A DNA stretch of 64,000 bases from Rhodococcus jostii RHA1 (GTDB lineage: Bacteria > Actinomycetota > Actinomycetes > Mycobacteriales > Mycobacteriaceae): positions 1,067,001 to 1,131,000 of the forward strand of contig NC_008268.1 in the NCBI RefSeq assembly GCF_000014565.1, written 5' to 3'. Below the pieces are notes generated by a model, which saw nothing but the letters and a program-made list of their open reading frames with translations, had not been told where the DNA came from and ran no database searches. Position numbers and translations under genes: made by a program. Shown here one piece after another: positions 1 through 10,618 of this stretch (its first letter is position 1; every line of letters begins with the position of its first letter).

Positions 1-1377
1 GGACAGGAAGATGGCCTCCCCCGCGGGCCGCGACACGGTGCCGTCTGCGTACGGCCACAGATCGGCGAGTGTGCGGAGCAGGGTGGTCTTGCCCGAGCCG
101 GAGGGGCCCTTGACCAGTAACGACTGCCCCGGGTTCACGGTCAGGTCGAGGCCCTCGATGAGAGTCTGGCCCGTGGGAATGCGCACGTCCAGCTTCTCGA
201 CCTGGAGGTCGTCGCCCGACTTGCCGGTCTTCAGGATCGGAAGTTCGGCGGCGTGCTGGTTGTCGTTGGCCAGCCCGTTGAGTCGGATGAGGGTGGCGCG
301 GAAACTCGCGAAGTCGGCGTACGACTCGCGGAAGAAGGACAGGGAGTCGTGGACCTGCCCGAACGCCTGCGACGTCTGCATCACGTCACCGAGCGACACC
401 TGACCGGTGAACAGTCGCGGACCCTGCACGAGGAACGGGAAGATGACGGCCGTCTGGTTGACCGTGAGGTTCCATCCACTGAACTTCAACGTCCGGAAGA
501 CGATCTGCCACATGTTCCGGATGACGTCCGCGAACCGTCCGGCAAGCGTGCGGCGCTCGACGTTCTCGCCGCGGTAGAACGCGATGCTCTCGCCGTACTC
601 CCGCACCCGGATCAGCGCGTAGCGGAAGTTGGCGCCCAGTTTCTCGTTGAGGAAGTTCAGCTTGATGAGGGGCTTGCCGATCCAGAACGCGACCACCGTG
701 GTCACCAGCACGTAGATGTAGACGAGGAAGATCATCGCCCGCGAGATCTCGACGCCGAACACCGTCATCGGGCCGGACAGATCCCACAGGATTCCCGTGA
801 ACGACACGATCGACAGCACGGCCGTCACCGCGCCCATCGACAGCGAGCGGGACGTGGTCACGAAGTTGGTGATGTCGGCCTGGACGCGCTGGTCCGGGTT
901 GTCGATCGCGTCGTCGAGGAATCGGTCACGGTAATAGGCGCGGCTGTCGAGCCAGTCGTCGACGAGATGGTGGTTGAGCCACGTCCGCCAGTCGATGTCG
1001 AGGGTCTGCCCGATCAGGTACTCGATCAGGGCCCGAACCACGTGGACGGTCGCCAGAATGGCGAAGACGCGGAGGAAGTGCCAGAACGCCGACTCGTCCA
1101 GGTTCTGGATCGAATCGTAGAAGTCGTTGTACCAGTAGGAGAACAGCACCGTCATCCGCACCGCGAAGACCGTCGACAGCAGCAGCACCGCCAGGATCGT
1201 CAACGGCTTGAGGCTGCGCCGCGGATCGAAGTACGGCGCGGCGAAGCGCCAGAACTGCCTCCCCCATTTGGTGAACCGCGCGAGCAGTATCACTACGACG
1301 ACGAACGCGACGACAGTCATGACGTAGGCCTTGAGCAGCCACATTGCGCTGTCCCAGACGACGTTGTTCCAGTCCAC
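1..1377 (-). CDS. SbmA/BacA-type ABC transporter, permease fused to ATPase (3' end outside window)
   Basis: Half-size exporter-like ABC protein of the SbmA/BacA (YddA, mycobacterial Rv1819c) group, in which the membrane domain and ATPase are in one chain. Relatives import peptides or cobalamin at the inner membrane. Hydrophobic segments lie at about residues 14-34, 57-77, 170-185 and 205-225. The ATPase begins near residue 400 and shows the Walker A motif GPSGSGKT at about 424-431. The window edge cuts the gene soon after, so signature motif and Walker B are missing only because of truncation. The start is GTG at 1375-1377, because the frame is closed by TGA just upstream; no clear ribosome site is seen. 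Substrate is inferred from the family only. Confidence 0.85.
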   Translation of the reverse strand, partial: MDWNNVVWDSAMWLLKAYVMTVVAFVVVVILLARFTKWGRQFWRFAAPYFDPRRSLKPLTILAVLLLSTVFAVRMTVLFSYWYNDFYDSIQNLDESAFWHFLRVFAILATVHVVRALIEYLIGQTLDIDWRTWLNHHLVDDWLDSRAYYRDRFLDDAIDNPDQRVQADITNFVTTSRSLSMGAVTAVLSIVSFTGILWDLSGPMTVFGVEISRAMIFLVYIYVLVTTVVAFWIGKPLIKLNFLNEKLGANFRYALIRVREYGESIAFYRGENVERRTLAGRFADVIRNMWQIVFRTLKFSGWNLTVNQTAVIFPFLVQGPRLFTGQVSLGDVMQTSQAFGQVHDSLSFFRESYADFASFRATLIRLNGLANDNQHAAELPILKTGKSGDDLQVEKLDVRIPTGQTLIEGLDLTVNPGQSLLVKGPSGSGKTTLLRTLADLWPYADGTVSRPAGEAIFLS

Positions 1378-1496
1378 GACCCATATCCCCGATCACGAGG
1401 TGAAACTCACCAGAAAAGATGGCGAAGTCTAACCCCGGACCTCGGTCATCGGCGAGTGATACACGCAGGACACCCGTCGACGCGCACCCACACGTC

Positions 1497-1546
1497 GCCC
1501 GATGTCCCATTTGCGCAGTTTCGACCGCACAAGCGGGACATCGGGC
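1497..1546 (-). terminator. Long intergenic hairpin (possible terminator or structured RNA)
   Basis: Perfect 12-bp inverted repeat GCCCGATGTCCC / GGGACATCGGGC (1497-1508 and 1535-1546). The inner 26 nt can form a further 7-bp stem allowing G-U pairs. It lies 30 nt after the stop of the small gene at 1576-1824 and before the ABC transporter, so a minus-strand terminator is the simplest reading. No U-tract follows, as is common in actinobacteria. Confidence 0.5.
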
Positions 1547-1575
1547 AGGCAGAACGGGCGCCCGTCGACGGGAGT

Positions 1576-1824
1576 CTACGAGTCCTTCTCGGGCTCAGGC
1601 TTTTTCAGGTTTCCCTCGTCGTCGACGTAGTCGTCGAAGGCGGTACCGGACACCGTGCCGTCGGAGCCGGGCAGGACGACCGTCTCGCGGGCGCCCGGCT
1701 CGTAGCGGGCGTCGATCTCCTCCACCTTCTTCTTGGCTGCGGCGAGCGCCTCGTCGTCGGGAAGGGGAACTTCGGTCTCGGCCGGCCGGCCGGTGTTCTT
1801 CTGCTCGGGTGCGTCTGCGCTCAT
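1576..1824 (-). CDS. Small conserved hypothetical protein
   Basis: 82-residue hydrophilic, acidic protein beginning MSADAPEQ and ending in a charged tail. It has no signal peptide, membrane segment or motif I recognise. The middle (about residues 25-40, AAAKKKVEEIDARY) could form a short helix. ATG at 1822-1824 is chosen because it opens the conserved-looking part; an in-frame upstream start at 1878 would add residues without a better ribosome site. It follows tesB by about 105 nt, with a separate putative operator in between, so it may have its own promoter. Function unknown. Confidence 0.6.
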   Translation of the reverse strand: MSADAPEQKNTGRPAETEVPLPDDEALAAAKKKVEEIDARYEPGARETVVLPGSDGTVSGTAFDDYVDDEGNLKKPEPEKDS

Positions 1825-1881
1825 AGTGCACGTCCGTTCCGTTTCGGAGATTCCAGACCGACCATACGCCGCGACCACCAG

Positions 1882-1897
1882 TTGAACTACCGTTCAA
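1882..1897. promoter_or_regulatory. Putative operator TTGAAC-TACC-GTTCAA
   Basis: Perfect 6-bp inverted repeat with a 4-nt spacer, in the gap between tesB and the small gene at 1576-1824. On the minus strand a TATGGT -10-like hexamer follows at about 1863-1868. It resembles the biotin operators later in the window (TTGAAC-N3-GTTCAA), but the spacer is one base longer, so a different regulator is likely. Confidence 0.35.
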
Positions 1898-1929
1898 ACC
1901 CGTTCGGTGGCAAAGGAATGGCGGGGCCG

Positions 1930-2808
1930 CTACTTCCGCGGCGGGAAGTGGCGGATCAGGCCCTCCTGGACCACGGTCGCCAGCAACTCGCCTTCCAGGG
2001 AGAAGAACCGCCCCGTCGCGAGACCGCGGGACCCCGCCGCGACCGGCGATTCGGTGGCGTAGAGCGTCCAGTCGTCGAACCGGAACGGCCGGTGGAACCA
2101 GATGGAATGGTTGACGGTGGCCGCGACGATCCGGTCCAGCCCCCACGACAGTCCGTGGGTGGTGATGATGGAATCCAGGACCGTGGTGTCCGACGAGTAG
2201 CCCATGACGGCCACGTGAATCAGCGGATCGTCGGGAAGGTCGCCGTCCGATTTCATCCAGACCCGGTTGTGGGTGAGCTTCTCCCCGGTGCCCTTCATGA
2301 TCCACGACGGGTCGTTCGCGTAACGCATGTCGATCGGCTTGAGCGCGTCGACGAACATCTTCAGTCGATCCTCGTACCCGAGGAAGTGGTCGCCCAGTGG
2401 CGGCAGCGTGTCCGGGAACGGCACATCGGGCACCTCGACCGCGTGCTCGAGACCCTTGCCCCAGTCCTGGAACGCCGCCAGCATGACGAACAGTTCCTCA
2501 CCGTTCTGCAGCGCCGTGACCTGACGGTTCGCGAAGGCCCGTCCGTCACGGTGCCGCTCGACGCGGTATTCGATGGGTTCCTTGACGTCGCCGCCGCGGA
2601 TGAAGTGAGCGTTGATCGCGTGCACGGCACGCTCGCCGCTCACGGTGCGGCCGGCGGCGACCAGTGCCTGGGAAATCAACTGGCCGCCGAACGTCCGGCT
2701 ACCCACCTGCGCGGGATGCCGACCTCGGTACGTGTCCTCCCCGGTCTTCTCGAGATCGAGAAGTTCGAGCAGGGTCTGGAGATCGGTCTTCGCCGCGACT
2801 TCGCTCAC
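1930..2808 (-). CDS. tesB: Acyl-CoA thioesterase II
   Basis: 292 residues, the usual size of TesB-type double hot-dog thioesterases, which hydrolyse medium- to long-chain acyl-CoA to free acid and CoA. The N-terminal hot-dog contains GSRTFGGQLISQAL (about residues 32-45) and the C-terminal one contains WGLDRIVAATVNHSIWFHRP (about 222-241), where the conserved HS.WFH.PF core is visible. The start is GTG at 2806-2808, directly after the TAG stop of pyk, so the two are translationally coupled. The same pyk-tesB neighbourhood is known from M. tuberculosis (Rv1617-Rv1618). Confidence 0.93.
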   Translation of the reverse strand: MSEVAAKTDLQTLLELLDLEKTGEDTYRGRHPAQVGSRTFGGQLISQALVAAGRTVSGERAVHAINAHFIRGGDVKEPIEYRVERHRDGRAFANRQVTALQNGEELFVMLAAFQDWGKGLEHAVEVPDVPFPDTLPPLGDHFLGYEDRLKMFVDALKPIDMRYANDPSWIMKGTGEKLTHNRVWMKSDGDLPDDPLIHVAVMGYSSDTTVLDSIITTHGLSWGLDRIVAATVNHSIWFHRPFRFDDWTLYATESPVAAGSRGLATGRFFSLEGELLATVVQEGLIRHFPPRK

Positions 2809-4227
2809 CTAGTGGTCCTCTTCGCCGATTCTGTGGACGTGGATCAGGTTGGTCGAGCCAACGGTGCCGGGCGGCGACCCGGCCACGATGACCACCAGTT
2901 CCCCCTTCTGGTACCGGCCCAACCCGAGCAGCGCGTGGTCGACCTGCCGCACCATCGCGTCGGTGCTCTCGACCGGATCGACGATGAACGTCTCGGTACC
3001 CCACGTCAGCGACAACTGGCTGCGCACCTCCGGCAGCGGGGTGAACGCCAGCAACGGCAACGGCGTGTGCAGCCGCGCCAACCGGCGCACCGTGTCCCCG
3101 GACTGGGTGAACGCGACCAGCGCCTTCGCATCCAGCCGCTCCCCGATGTCGCGGGCCGCATAGGAGATGACACCGCGCTTGGTCCGCGGCACGTGCGTGA
3201 GCGGCGGCACCTGAGTGGACTCGTTCTCCACCGCCTCGACGATCCGCGCCATCGTGCGCACCGTCTCCATCACGTACTTGCCCACCGACGTCTCACCCGA
3301 CAGCATCACCGCGTCCGCACCGTCGAGGACCGCGTTCGCGACGTCGGACGCCTCGGCGCGGGTGGGCCGCGAGTTCTCGATCATCGACTCCAGCATCTGC
3401 GTCGCGACGATGACCGGCTTCGCGTTCTCCCGGGCGATCTGGATCGCCCGCTTCTGCACCAGCGGCACCTGCTCGAGCGGCAACTCCACCCCCAGATCAC
3501 CACGGGCGACCATCACCGCGTCGAACGCCAGCACGATCGCCTCGAGGTTGTCGATCGCCTCCGGCTTCTCGAGCTTCGCGATCACCGGGATCCGGCGACC
3601 GACCCGATCCATCACGGCGTGAACCAGTTCCACATCGGCCGGCGACCGCACGAACGACAGGGCGATGAAGTCGACACCGAGACCGAGCGCGAACTCGAGG
3701 TCGGCGATGTCCTTCTCCGACAGCGCCGGGACCGACACGTTCATCCCCGGCAGGGACACACCCTTGTTGTTGCTGACCGGGCCGCCCTCGGTGACCCGGC
3801 AGATCACGTCGTTGCCGTCCACCCCGGAGACGACGAGACCGACCTTGCCGTCGTCGACCAGCAGGCGGTCACCGGCCTTGGCGTCCTCGGCGAGCTGCTT
3901 GTAGGTGGTCGACACCCGGTCGTGGGTGCCCTCGACCTCGTCGACGGTGATCCGCACTTCCTCACCGTTGGCCCACGTGGTGCGCCCCTCGGCGAACCGG
4001 CCGAGCCGGATCTTCGGGCCCTGCAGGTCGGCGAGGACACCGACCGCCTTCCCCGTCGCGTCCGAGGCCGCCCGGACGCGTTTGTAGTTCTCCTCGTGGT
4101 CGGCGTGTTCGCCGTGGCTGAAATTCAGCCGCGCCACGTCCATACCGCTTTCGACGAGTTCGCGAATACGGTCACCGGTGGCGGTAGCAGGTCCAAGTGT
4201 GCATACGATCTTCGTGCGTCGGTTCAC
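2809..4227 (-). CDS. pyk: Pyruvate kinase
   Basis: 472 residues, full length. It converts phosphoenolpyruvate and ADP to pyruvate and ATP in glycolysis. The N-terminus MNRRTKIVCTLGPAT is the classic start of the barrel. FVRSPADVELV and VIAKLEKPEA (catalytic Lys region, about 218-227) and the MVARGDLGVELP loop (about 241-252, Mg and PEP binding) are intact. The allosteric C-terminal domain is present. The start is GTG, preceded by TAGGCT exactly 7 nt upstream, which predicts a leaderless transcript. It is first in a pyk-tesB transcription unit. Confidence 0.97.
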   Translation of the reverse strand: MNRRTKIVCTLGPATATGDRIRELVESGMDVARLNFSHGEHADHEENYKRVRAASDATGKAVGVLADLQGPKIRLGRFAEGRTTWANGEEVRITVDEVEGTHDRVSTTYKQLAEDAKAGDRLLVDDGKVGLVVSGVDGNDVICRVTEGGPVSNNKGVSLPGMNVSVPALSEKDIADLEFALGLGVDFIALSFVRSPADVELVHAVMDRVGRRIPVIAKLEKPEAIDNLEAIVLAFDAVMVARGDLGVELPLEQVPLVQKRAIQIARENAKPVIVATQMLESMIENSRPTRAEASDVANAVLDGADAVMLSGETSVGKYVMETVRTMARIVEAVENESTQVPPLTHVPRTKRGVISYAARDIGERLDAKALVAFTQSGDTVRRLARLHTPLPLLAFTPLPEVRSQLSLTWGTETFIVDPVESTDAMVRQVDHALLGLGRYQKGELVVIVAGSPPGTVGSTNLIHVHRIGEEDH

Positions 4228-4234
4228 GGCCTCG

Positions 4235-4240
4235 AGCCTA
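4235..4240 (-). promoter_or_regulatory. -10 element of pyk (leaderless start)
   Basis: TAGGCT on the minus strand, followed by 7 nt and then the GTG start of pyk. This spacing puts the transcription start on or next to the start codon. No ribosome site lies between. Confidence 0.6.
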
Positions 4241-4264
4241 GTCGCCCCGCGCGCCCTTCTCCAT

Positions 4265-5767
4265 TTAGACGACTGCCAGCGGGAGCGCCGTCGGATGCAC
4301 CGGCGACGGGAGGTCCGACGCCCCGGTCAGATACACGTCGACGGCGTGCGCCGCGGACCTGCCCTCCGCGATCGCCCACACCACCAGCGACGCGCCGCGG
4401 TGCGCGTCCCCGCAGACGAAGACCCCGGGTGCGGTGGTCTGCCAGTCCGGTCCGCAGGAGAGCGATCCCCGCCGATTGGGTGACAGCCCGTAGTCGTCGA
4501 GCAGCGGACCGAGATCGACACCCTCGAATCCGATCGCGAAAAGCGCCAGCTCGCACGGTAATTCGATCTCCTCGCCGACCGGCGTGATGATGCGTTTGCC
4601 GTCCTCGCGGGTGACCCGGACCTCGGCGAGCACCATCGATCGCACGTTCCCGTTCTCGTCACCGAGGAAACGCTGCACCGCGACCTGATAGCGGCGGACA
4701 CCGCCCTCGGCGTGCGCGGGCGACGTACGAAGCACCATCGGCCACGCAGGCCACGGCGTCGCGGCCTCGTCCCGTTCCGTCGGCAACTCCGGCTTGTAGT
4801 CCAGTTGGGTCACCGACAACGCGCCCTGGCGGTGCGCCGTTCCGAGGCAGTCGGCCCCGGTGTCGCCGCCGCCGATGATGACGACGTGCTTGCCCTTCGC
4901 GGTGATCGTCGCGGGACCGTCACCCTCGCATTCTTTGTTCGAGGTGACCAGGTGTTCCATCGCGAGGTGGATCCCGTTCAGCTCCCGGCCTTCGACGGTC
5001 GTATTGTCGCGGCCCCGGAGTGCGCCGATCGCGAGCACGACGGCGTCGAAGTTCTCGCGCATCTGCTCCACGGTGAGGTCGACGCCGACCTCGCAGTCGG
5101 TGACGAAGTGCGTTCCCTCGGCGCGCATCTGCATCAGGCGCTGATCGAGGATCGCCTTCTCCATCTTGAATTCCGGGATGCCGTACCGCAGCAGTCCCCC
5201 GAGCCGGTCGTCGCGCTCGTAGACGGTGACGTCGTGCCCCGCCCGGGTCAGCTGCTGCGCCGCCGCGAGGCCGGCCGGGCCGGAACCGACCACCGCGACC
5301 TTGCGGCCCGTGGCGATCATCGGCGGCTTGGGCACCACCGTGCCGGACTCCCACGCGACGTCGGCGATGGCCTGCTCGATCCGCTTGATGGTGACGCTGC
5401 CGGTCGTGTGCGTGTCGGCGAGGGCGAGCACACACGCCGACTCGCACGGCGCCGGACACACCCGCCCCGTGAACTCCGGAAAGTTGTTGGTGGCGTGCAG
5501 CCGTTCACTGGCCGCCGACCAGCGGCCCCGCCGCACCAGGTCGTTCCACTCCGGGATCAGATTGCCCAGTGGGCAACCCGCACTTCCCGAGTGGCAGAAC
5601 GGGATTCCGCAGTCCATGCACCGGGCGGCCTGCTCGGACACCTCGGCGGCCCGCTCGGCCGGACTCTGCGGCGCATACACCTCGTGCCAGTCGTGCACCC
5701 GCTCCGCGACCGGACGCTTGCGCGCCTCCTTCTTGACGATGTGCAGAAAGCCCTGCGGATCAGCCAC
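4265..5767 (-). CDS. gltD: Glutamate synthase (NADPH) small subunit
   Basis: 500 residues. The beta subunit takes electrons from NADPH through FAD and passes them to GltB, which makes glutamate from glutamine and 2-oxoglutarate. N-terminal cysteine clusters [10 protein letters not shown] and GCPLGN (about 51-70) and a second pair CPAPCESAC (about 104-112) bind 4Fe-4S centres. The FAD Rossmann motif [15 protein letters not shown] is at about 156-170 and a second dinucleotide motif [15 protein letters not shown] at about 290-304. GTG start at 5765-5767 overlaps the gltB stop by 8 nt, so it is coupled to gltB. Confidence 0.97.
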   Translation of the reverse strand: MADPQGFLHIVKKEARKRPVAERVHDWHEVYAPQSPAERAAEVSEQAARCMDCGIPFCHSGSAGCPLGNLIPEWNDLVRRGRWSAASERLHATNNFPEFTGRVCPAPCESACVLALADTHTTGSVTIKRIEQAIADVAWESGTVVPKPPMIATGRKVAVVGSGPAGLAAAQQLTRAGHDVTVYERDDRLGGLLRYGIPEFKMEKAILDQRLMQMRAEGTHFVTDCEVGVDLTVEQMRENFDAVVLAIGALRGRDNTTVEGRELNGIHLAMEHLVTSNKECEGDGPATITAKGKHVVIIGGGDTGADCLGTAHRQGALSVTQLDYKPELPTERDEAATPWPAWPMVLRTSPAHAEGGVRRYQVAVQRFLGDENGNVRSMVLAEVRVTREDGKRIITPVGEEIELPCELALFAIGFEGVDLGPLLDDYGLSPNRRGSLSCGPDWQTTAPGVFVCGDAHRGASLVVWAIAEGRSAAHAVDVYLTGASDLPSPVHPTALPLAVV

Positions 5768-8700
5768 GTGCCGCCTCCATGATCGCAGTGTCCACGTCGA
5801 GTCCCTCGGCCTTGGCCATCCGGGTCGCGTCCAGCACCCGCTGGTAGTCCACCGGCATCACCTTGGTGAACAACGCGGACCGCCGGGGCCAGTCGGCGAG
5901 CACCGACGCCGCCACCGCGGAACCGGTCCACCGGTGGTGCCGGGTGACCGCGCCGCACAACCAGTCGAGGTCGTCCGGGTCGGGTTGCAGGAGCTTCACC
6001 ATCGCCCGGTTCACGTCCTCGGGGTCCAGGTCGAGGACGTACGCGATGCCGCCGGACATGCCGGCCGCCATGTTCCGGCCGGTCGGTCCGAGGATCACGA
6101 CCCGACCGCCCGTCATGTACTCGCAGGCGTGGTCGCCGACACCCTCCACGACGGCCGACGCACCGGAGTTGCGCACCGAGAAACGCTCGCCGACGCGGCC
6201 CCGGAGATACAGCTCGCCCGAGGTGGCGCCGTAGAGGAGGGTGTTGCCCGCGATCACCTGCGTTTCGGGGACGAACAGGACGTCGTCGGCGGGACGGACC
6301 ACGATCCGTCCGCCCGACAATCCCTTGCCGACGTAGTCGTTGGCGTCACCGGTCAGGTCGATGGTGATGCCCGGTGGCAGGAACGCGCCGAGCGACTGCC
6401 CGGCGGAACCGGTGAACGTGAGCCGGATCGTGTCGTCCGGCAGCCCGGCGGCGCCGTACCGGCGGGTGACCTCCGCGCCGAGCAGCGTCCCGACGGTCCG
6501 GTTGACGTTGCGCACCGGCATCTCGATCTCCACGGCGTGCGCGTCCTCGAGGGCACCCTCGGCCAGCTGGATGAGCGTGCGATCCAGCGCCCGGTCCAGT
6601 CCGTGGTCCTGATCGCGGTCCCGGCGCCGCTGCGGCAGCGGCACCCCGTCCGGCCCGGTGGCCACGGCGAAGATCGGAGTGAGGTCGAGTCCCCGGTTCT
6701 TCCAGTGCGCGATCCCCTGCGCGGTCTCGAGGACGTCCGCGTGACCGACGGCCTCGTCGATGCTGCGGAACCCGAGGTCCGCCAGGTACTGGCGCACGTC
6801 CTCGGCGACGAAGCGGAAGAATTCCTCCACGAACTCCGGTTTGCCGGTGTACCGCTTGCGCAGCTCCGGGTTCTGGGTGGCGACACCGACCGGGCAGGTG
6901 TCGAGGTGGCAGACCCGCATCATGATGCAACCCGCCACGATCAGCGGGGCCGTCGAGAACCCGAACTCCTCCGCACCCAGCAGCGCCGCGACCACGACGT
7001 CCCGCGCGGTGCGCATCCCGCCGTCGCACTGGACGGTGATGCGGTCGCGGAGTCCGTTGAGCACCAGCGTCTGCTGGGCGTCGGCCAGCCCGATCTCCCA
7101 CGGCGCCCCGGCATGCTTCATCGACGTCAACGGGGTGGCGCCGGTCCCGCCGTCGTTCCCGGAGATCAGGACCACGTCGGCGTGCGCCTTGCTGACGCCG
7201 GCGGCGACCGTTCCCACACCCACCGAGCTGACCAGCTTCACGTGGACCCGGGCCCGGTCGTTGGCGTTCTTCAGGTCGTGGATCAGCTGCGCGAGATCCT
7301 CGATCGAGTAGATGTCGTGGTGCGGCGGCGGCGAGATGAGCCCGACCCCCGGCGTCGAATGCCGGGTCTCCGCGACCCACGGGTACACCTTGTACGCCGG
7401 CAGCTGACCGCCCTCACCGGGCTTCGCTCCCTGCGCCATCTTGATCTGGATGTCGCTGGCGTTGATCAGATAGTCACTGGTGACGCCGAACCGCCCGCTC
7501 GCCACCTGCTTGACGGCGCTGCGGCGCGACGGATCGTAGAGACGGTCGACGTTCTCGCCACCCTCGCCCGTATTGGAGCGTCCGCCGAGATTGTTCATCG
7601 CGACGGCCATCGTCTCGTGGGCCTCGGCGGAGATCGAGCCGTAGCTCATCGCTCCGGTGTTGAACCGGGTGACGATCCGCTCGACCGGCTCCACCTCGTC
7701 CAGCGGCACCGGCGGGCGCACGCCCTCGCGGAACGTGAACAGGCCGCGCAGTGCCCCACCGGCCTCGGCCAGCCGGTTCACCTCCTCGCTGTACTTCGCG
7801 AACACCTCGTGCTGACCGGTGCGGGTGGCGTGCTGCAGCAGGAACACCGTCTCCGGGGTGAACAGGTGCAGTTCGCCGTCGCGGCGGAACTGGTACTCTC
7901 CGCCGTCCTCGAGCCGCCGGTGGGCGAACTCGGCCGGGTTGTCCGGGTACGCCTGCCGGTGGCGGACGGTGACCTCGCGGGCGATCTCGTCGAGACCGGC
8001 GCCGCCCAGCTTGCTGACGGTGCCCGTGAAGTACTCGTGGACGAGGTCGCGGTCCAGGCCGATCGCCTCGAACACCTGAGCCGCGGTGTACGAGCCGACG
8101 GTGGAGATGCCCATCTTCGACATCACCTTGAGCACTCCCTTGCCGAGAGCGGTGAGGTAGTTGCGCACGGCGATCGTGTGCTCGACGCCGGTGAGTTCGC
8201 CCTCGGACACGAGGTCCTCGATCGACTCCATCGCGAGGTACGGGTTGACCGCGGCGGCGCCGTACCCGATGAGCAGCGCCAGGTGGTGGACCTCGCGGGC
8301 GTCACCGGATTCGACGACCAGCGCCACTTTGGTGCGTTCCTTGGTCCGCACCAGGTGATGGTGCACCGCGGCGACCGCGAGCAGCGACGGGATCGGCGCG
8401 CGGGTGTGGTCGGAGTCGCGGTCCGAGATCACCAGCGTCCGATAGCCGTCCGCGATCGCGGCGCTCGCCTGCGCCCGCAATTCCTCGATCGCCTCGGCCA
8501 TCCCCGCACCGCCGCGCTCCACGTCGTACAGCGCGCGCAGCACCGTCGCGGCGAGCCCCGGATGGTTGCCGTCCGCGTTCACGTTGATGATCTTGTTCAG
8601 CTCTTCGTTGTCGAGCACCGGCCACGGCAGCACGATCTGCCTGCACGACGCCGCGGTCGGCTCGAGCAGGTTCTGTTCCGGACCCATGACCCGCGACAGC

Positions 8701-10343
8701 GACGTCACGATCTCTTCGCGGATCGCGTCGAGCGGCGGGTTCGTGACCTGCGCGAACAGTTCGACGAAGTAGTCGTAGAGCAGCCGCGAACGCTGAGACA
8801 TGACAGCGATCGGCGTGTCCGTCCCCATCGAGCCGAGGGGCTCGCCGCCGGACGCGGCCATCGGCGCGAGCAGGATGCGCAGATCCTCCTCGGTGTACCC
8901 GAACGCCACCTGCCGTCGCACCACGGACTCGTGGTTGTGCTGCACGTGCGGGCGATCCGGCAGCGTCTTCAGTTCGAGCAGACCGGCGTACAGCCACTCG
9001 GCGTACGGCTGCTCCGCCGCGAGCCGCATCTTGATCTTCTCGTCGGGCACGATCCGGCCCTCGGACGTGTCGACCAGGAACATCTGTCCCGGTTCGAGGC
9101 GGCCCTTCGCCACGACCTCCGCCTGCGGCACGTCGAGGACACCGCTCTCGCTCGCGAGGACCACCCGCCCGTCGACGGTCTGCCACCAGCGTCCCGGACG
9201 CAGGCCGTTGCGGTCGAGCACGGCGCCGACAACGGTCCCGTCGGTGAACGTCACACACGCCGGTCCGTCCCACGCCTCCATCAGCGATGCGTGGAACTGA
9301 TAGAACGCCCGCCGGTCGGGACACATCGACGTGTCGTTCTCCCACGCCTCCGGCACCATCATCATCACCGCGTGCGCCACGCTGCGGCCGGCGAGGTGCA
9401 GCAGTTCGAGCACCTCGTCGAACGACGCCGAATCCGACGCGTCGGGGGTGCAGATCGGGTACAGCCTGCGCAGGTCGCCCGGGATCACCGAACTCGACAG
9501 CAACGCCTCGCGGGCGCGCATGCGGTTCCGGTTGCCGCGGACCGTGTTGATCTCACCGTTGTGCGCGACGAAGCGGAACGGGTGCGCGAGCGGCCAGGAC
9601 GGGAACGTGTTGGTCGAGAACCGGCTGTGCACGATCGCGATCGCACTCGCGATCCGGGGGTCGCGCAGGTCCGGGAAGTACCGCGACAGCTGGGACGTGG
9701 TCAGCATTCCCTTGTAGACGACGGTCCGGCTCGACAGGGACGGGAAGTACACGCCGCTGCCCTCGGACTCGACCTCGGGAGTGACCTGTTCGGCCCGCTT
9801 GCGCAGCGCGTAGACCAGGCGGTCGAGTGCCAGCCCGCCGGGCCGGATCCCGCCGACGGCAGGTGCGGTGACGAACAACTGGCTCATGTGCGGTTCGCAG
9901 GCCCGGGCCGAGGAGCCGACGTCCGCGCCGTCCGGATCGACGGGCACCCGGCGCCAGCCGAGGATGTCGAGCCCCTCCTCGGCCGCGAGGTCGGAGACGC
10001 GTCGTTGCGCGGCCGCCCGCGCCTGCGGGTCGTGCGGGAGGAAGCAGGTGCCCGCCGCGTACGTGCTGCTGCCGTCGTCGAGCGGCGCCGGGAGATCGAA
10101 GTCGACGACGTCCGCGAAGAATTCGGTGGGAAGCTGCAGGAGGATGCCGGCGCCGTCTCCGCTGTTCGGTTCCGATCCCGCCGCACCGCGGTGCTCGAGA
10201 TTCTCGAGGGCGAGGAGTCCGTCGGAGACGATGGAGTGTGAGCGGCGGCCGTGCACGTCCGCCACCATGGCGACACCGCAGGAATCGACTTCCTGGTCCG
10301 GGTCGTACAAGCCCTGGGGACCGGGCAACTGAGAGAACAGCAC
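5760..10343 (-). CDS. gltB: Glutamate synthase (NADPH) large subunit
   Basis: 1527 residues from the chosen start. Domains in order: class II glutamine amidotransferase whose catalytic Cys22 ([10 protein letters not shown]) is exposed after propeptide cleavage, a central domain, the FMN-binding synthase domain with the 3Fe-4S ligands in [15 protein letters not shown], and the C-terminal beta-helix domain (GXXG repeats such as [18 protein letters not shown]). Ammonia released from glutamine is channelled to 2-oxoglutarate. GTG at 10341-10343 is chosen because GGAGG lies 7 nt upstream and it leaves the usual short propeptide; the frame stays open 17 codons further without a ribosome site. Confidence 0.97.
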   Translation of the reverse strand: MLFSQLPGPQGLYDPDQEVDSCGVAMVADVHGRRSHSIVSDGLLALENLEHRGAAGSEPNSGDGAGILLQLPTEFFADVVDFDLPAPLDDGSSTYAAGTCFLPHDPQARAAAQRRVSDLAAEEGLDILGWRRVPVDPDGADVGSSARACEPHMSQLFVTAPAVGGIRPGGLALDRLVYALRKRAEQVTPEVESEGSGVYFPSLSSRTVVYKGMLTTSQLSRYFPDLRDPRIASAIAIVHSRFSTNTFPSWPLAHPFRFVAHNGEINTVRGNRNRMRAREALLSSSVIPGDLRRLYPICTPDASDSASFDEVLELLHLAGRSVAHAVMMMVPEAWENDTSMCPDRRAFYQFHASLMEAWDGPACVTFTDGTVVGAVLDRNGLRPGRWWQTVDGRVVLASESGVLDVPQAEVVAKGRLEPGQMFLVDTSEGRIVPDEKIKMRLAAEQPYAEWLYAGLLELKTLPDRPHVQHNHESVVRRQVAFGYTEEDLRILLAPMAASGGEPLGSMGTDTPIAVMSQRSRLLYDYFVELFAQVTNPPLDAIREEIVTSLSRVMGPEQNLLEPTAASCRQIVLPWPVLDNEELNKIINVNADGNHPGLAATVLRALYDVERGGAGMAEAIEELRAQASAAIADGYRTLVISDRDSDHTRAPIPSLLAVAAVHHHLVRTKERTKVALVVESGDAREVHHLALLIGYGAAAVNPYLAMESIEDLVSEGELTGVEHTIAVRNYLTALGKGVLKVMSKMGISTVGSYTAAQVFEAIGLDRDLVHEYFTGTVSKLGGAGLDEIAREVTVRHRQAYPDNPAEFAHRRLEDGGEYQFRRDGELHLFTPETVFLLQHATRTGQHEVFAKYSEEVNRLAEAGGALRGLFTFREGVRPPVPLDEVEPVERIVTRFNTGAMSYGSISAEAHETMAVAMNNLGGRSNTGEGGENVDRLYDPSRRSAVKQVASGRFGVTSDYLINASDIQIKMAQGAKPGEGGQLPAYKVYPWVAETRHSTPGVGLISPPPHHDIYSIEDLAQLIHDLKNANDRARVHVKLVSSVGVGTVAAGVSKAHADVVLISGNDGGTGATPLTSMKHAGAPWEIGLADAQQTLVLNGLRDRITVQCDGGMRTARDVVVAALLGAEEFGFSTAPLIVAGCIMMRVCHLDTCPVGVATQNPELRKRYTGKPEFVEEFFRFVAEDVRQYLADLGFRSIDEAVGHADVLETAQGIAHWKNRGLDLTPIFAVATGPDGVPLPQRRRDRDQDHGLDRALDRTLIQLAEGALEDAHAVEIEMPVRNVNRTVGTLLGAEVTRRYGAAGLPDDTIRLTFTGSAGQSLGAFLPPGITIDLTGDANDYVGKGLSGGRIVVRPADDVLFVPETQVIAGNTLLYGATSGELYLRGRVGERFSVRNSGASAVVEGVGDHACEYMTGGRVVILGPTGRNMAAGMSGGIAYVLDLDPEDVNRAMVKLLQPDPDDLDWLCGAVTRHHRWTGSAVAASVLADWPRRSALFTKVMPVDYQRVLDATRMAKAEGLDVDTAIMEAARG

Positions 10344-10618
10344 CGATATACCTCCACATCGGCCAGGAAGACCACCAGTGTGTGCGCTCCGCACGTGCTG
10401 TCGGCGGCCTCCGCTAGCGGGGTCGCCACGACGGGCGCTAACTGCTTTTCGGGGGTCTACCGGGACAGCATCGGCCCGTGAAGGTTGTTACCGGACATAC
10501 ACCCGGCGCGCTCAGCTTACCAGGACCGATACCTCGCAAGATATGCCGAATCCGGCCCCGGAAAGCACCGTGGCCCGTGTCGCATCAGCAACACGGGCCA
10601 CAGTTCGGTCGGGGATCG
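10344..10618. other. Intergenic region upstream of gltB
   Basis: 275 bases between the TM2 protein gene and gltB, both minus strand. It holds the gltB ribosome site (GGAGG), a terminator-like hairpin next to the TM2 gene, and no open frame I would call. I looked for a GlnR-type box and saw nothing convincing. Confidence 0.5.
10570..10601 (-). terminator. Rho-independent-like terminator of the trp-lgt-TM2 operon
   Basis: Perfect 11-bp stem GTGGCCCGTGT / ACACGGGCCAC with a 10-nt loop, starting 18 nt after the stop of the TM2 gene. There is no U-tract, as is usual for GC-rich actinobacterial stems. It separates the trp operon from gltBD. Confidence 0.7.

Noticed and set aside
253..4587. Very long open frame on the plus strand opposite pyk, tesB and gltD
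   Set aside because: High GC leaves antisense frames open. The translation is Arg/Asp/His-rich without any domain, while the minus strand holds clear enzymes.
5226..10241. 1,671-codon open frame opposite gltB
   Set aside because: Same cause; gltB on the other strand has all expected motifs and cofactor sites.
10344..10560. GlnR-like or riboswitch structure upstream of gltB
   Set aside because: No GTnAC/GAAAC pairing at the right spacing and no recognisable aptamer; only the ribosome site is clear.
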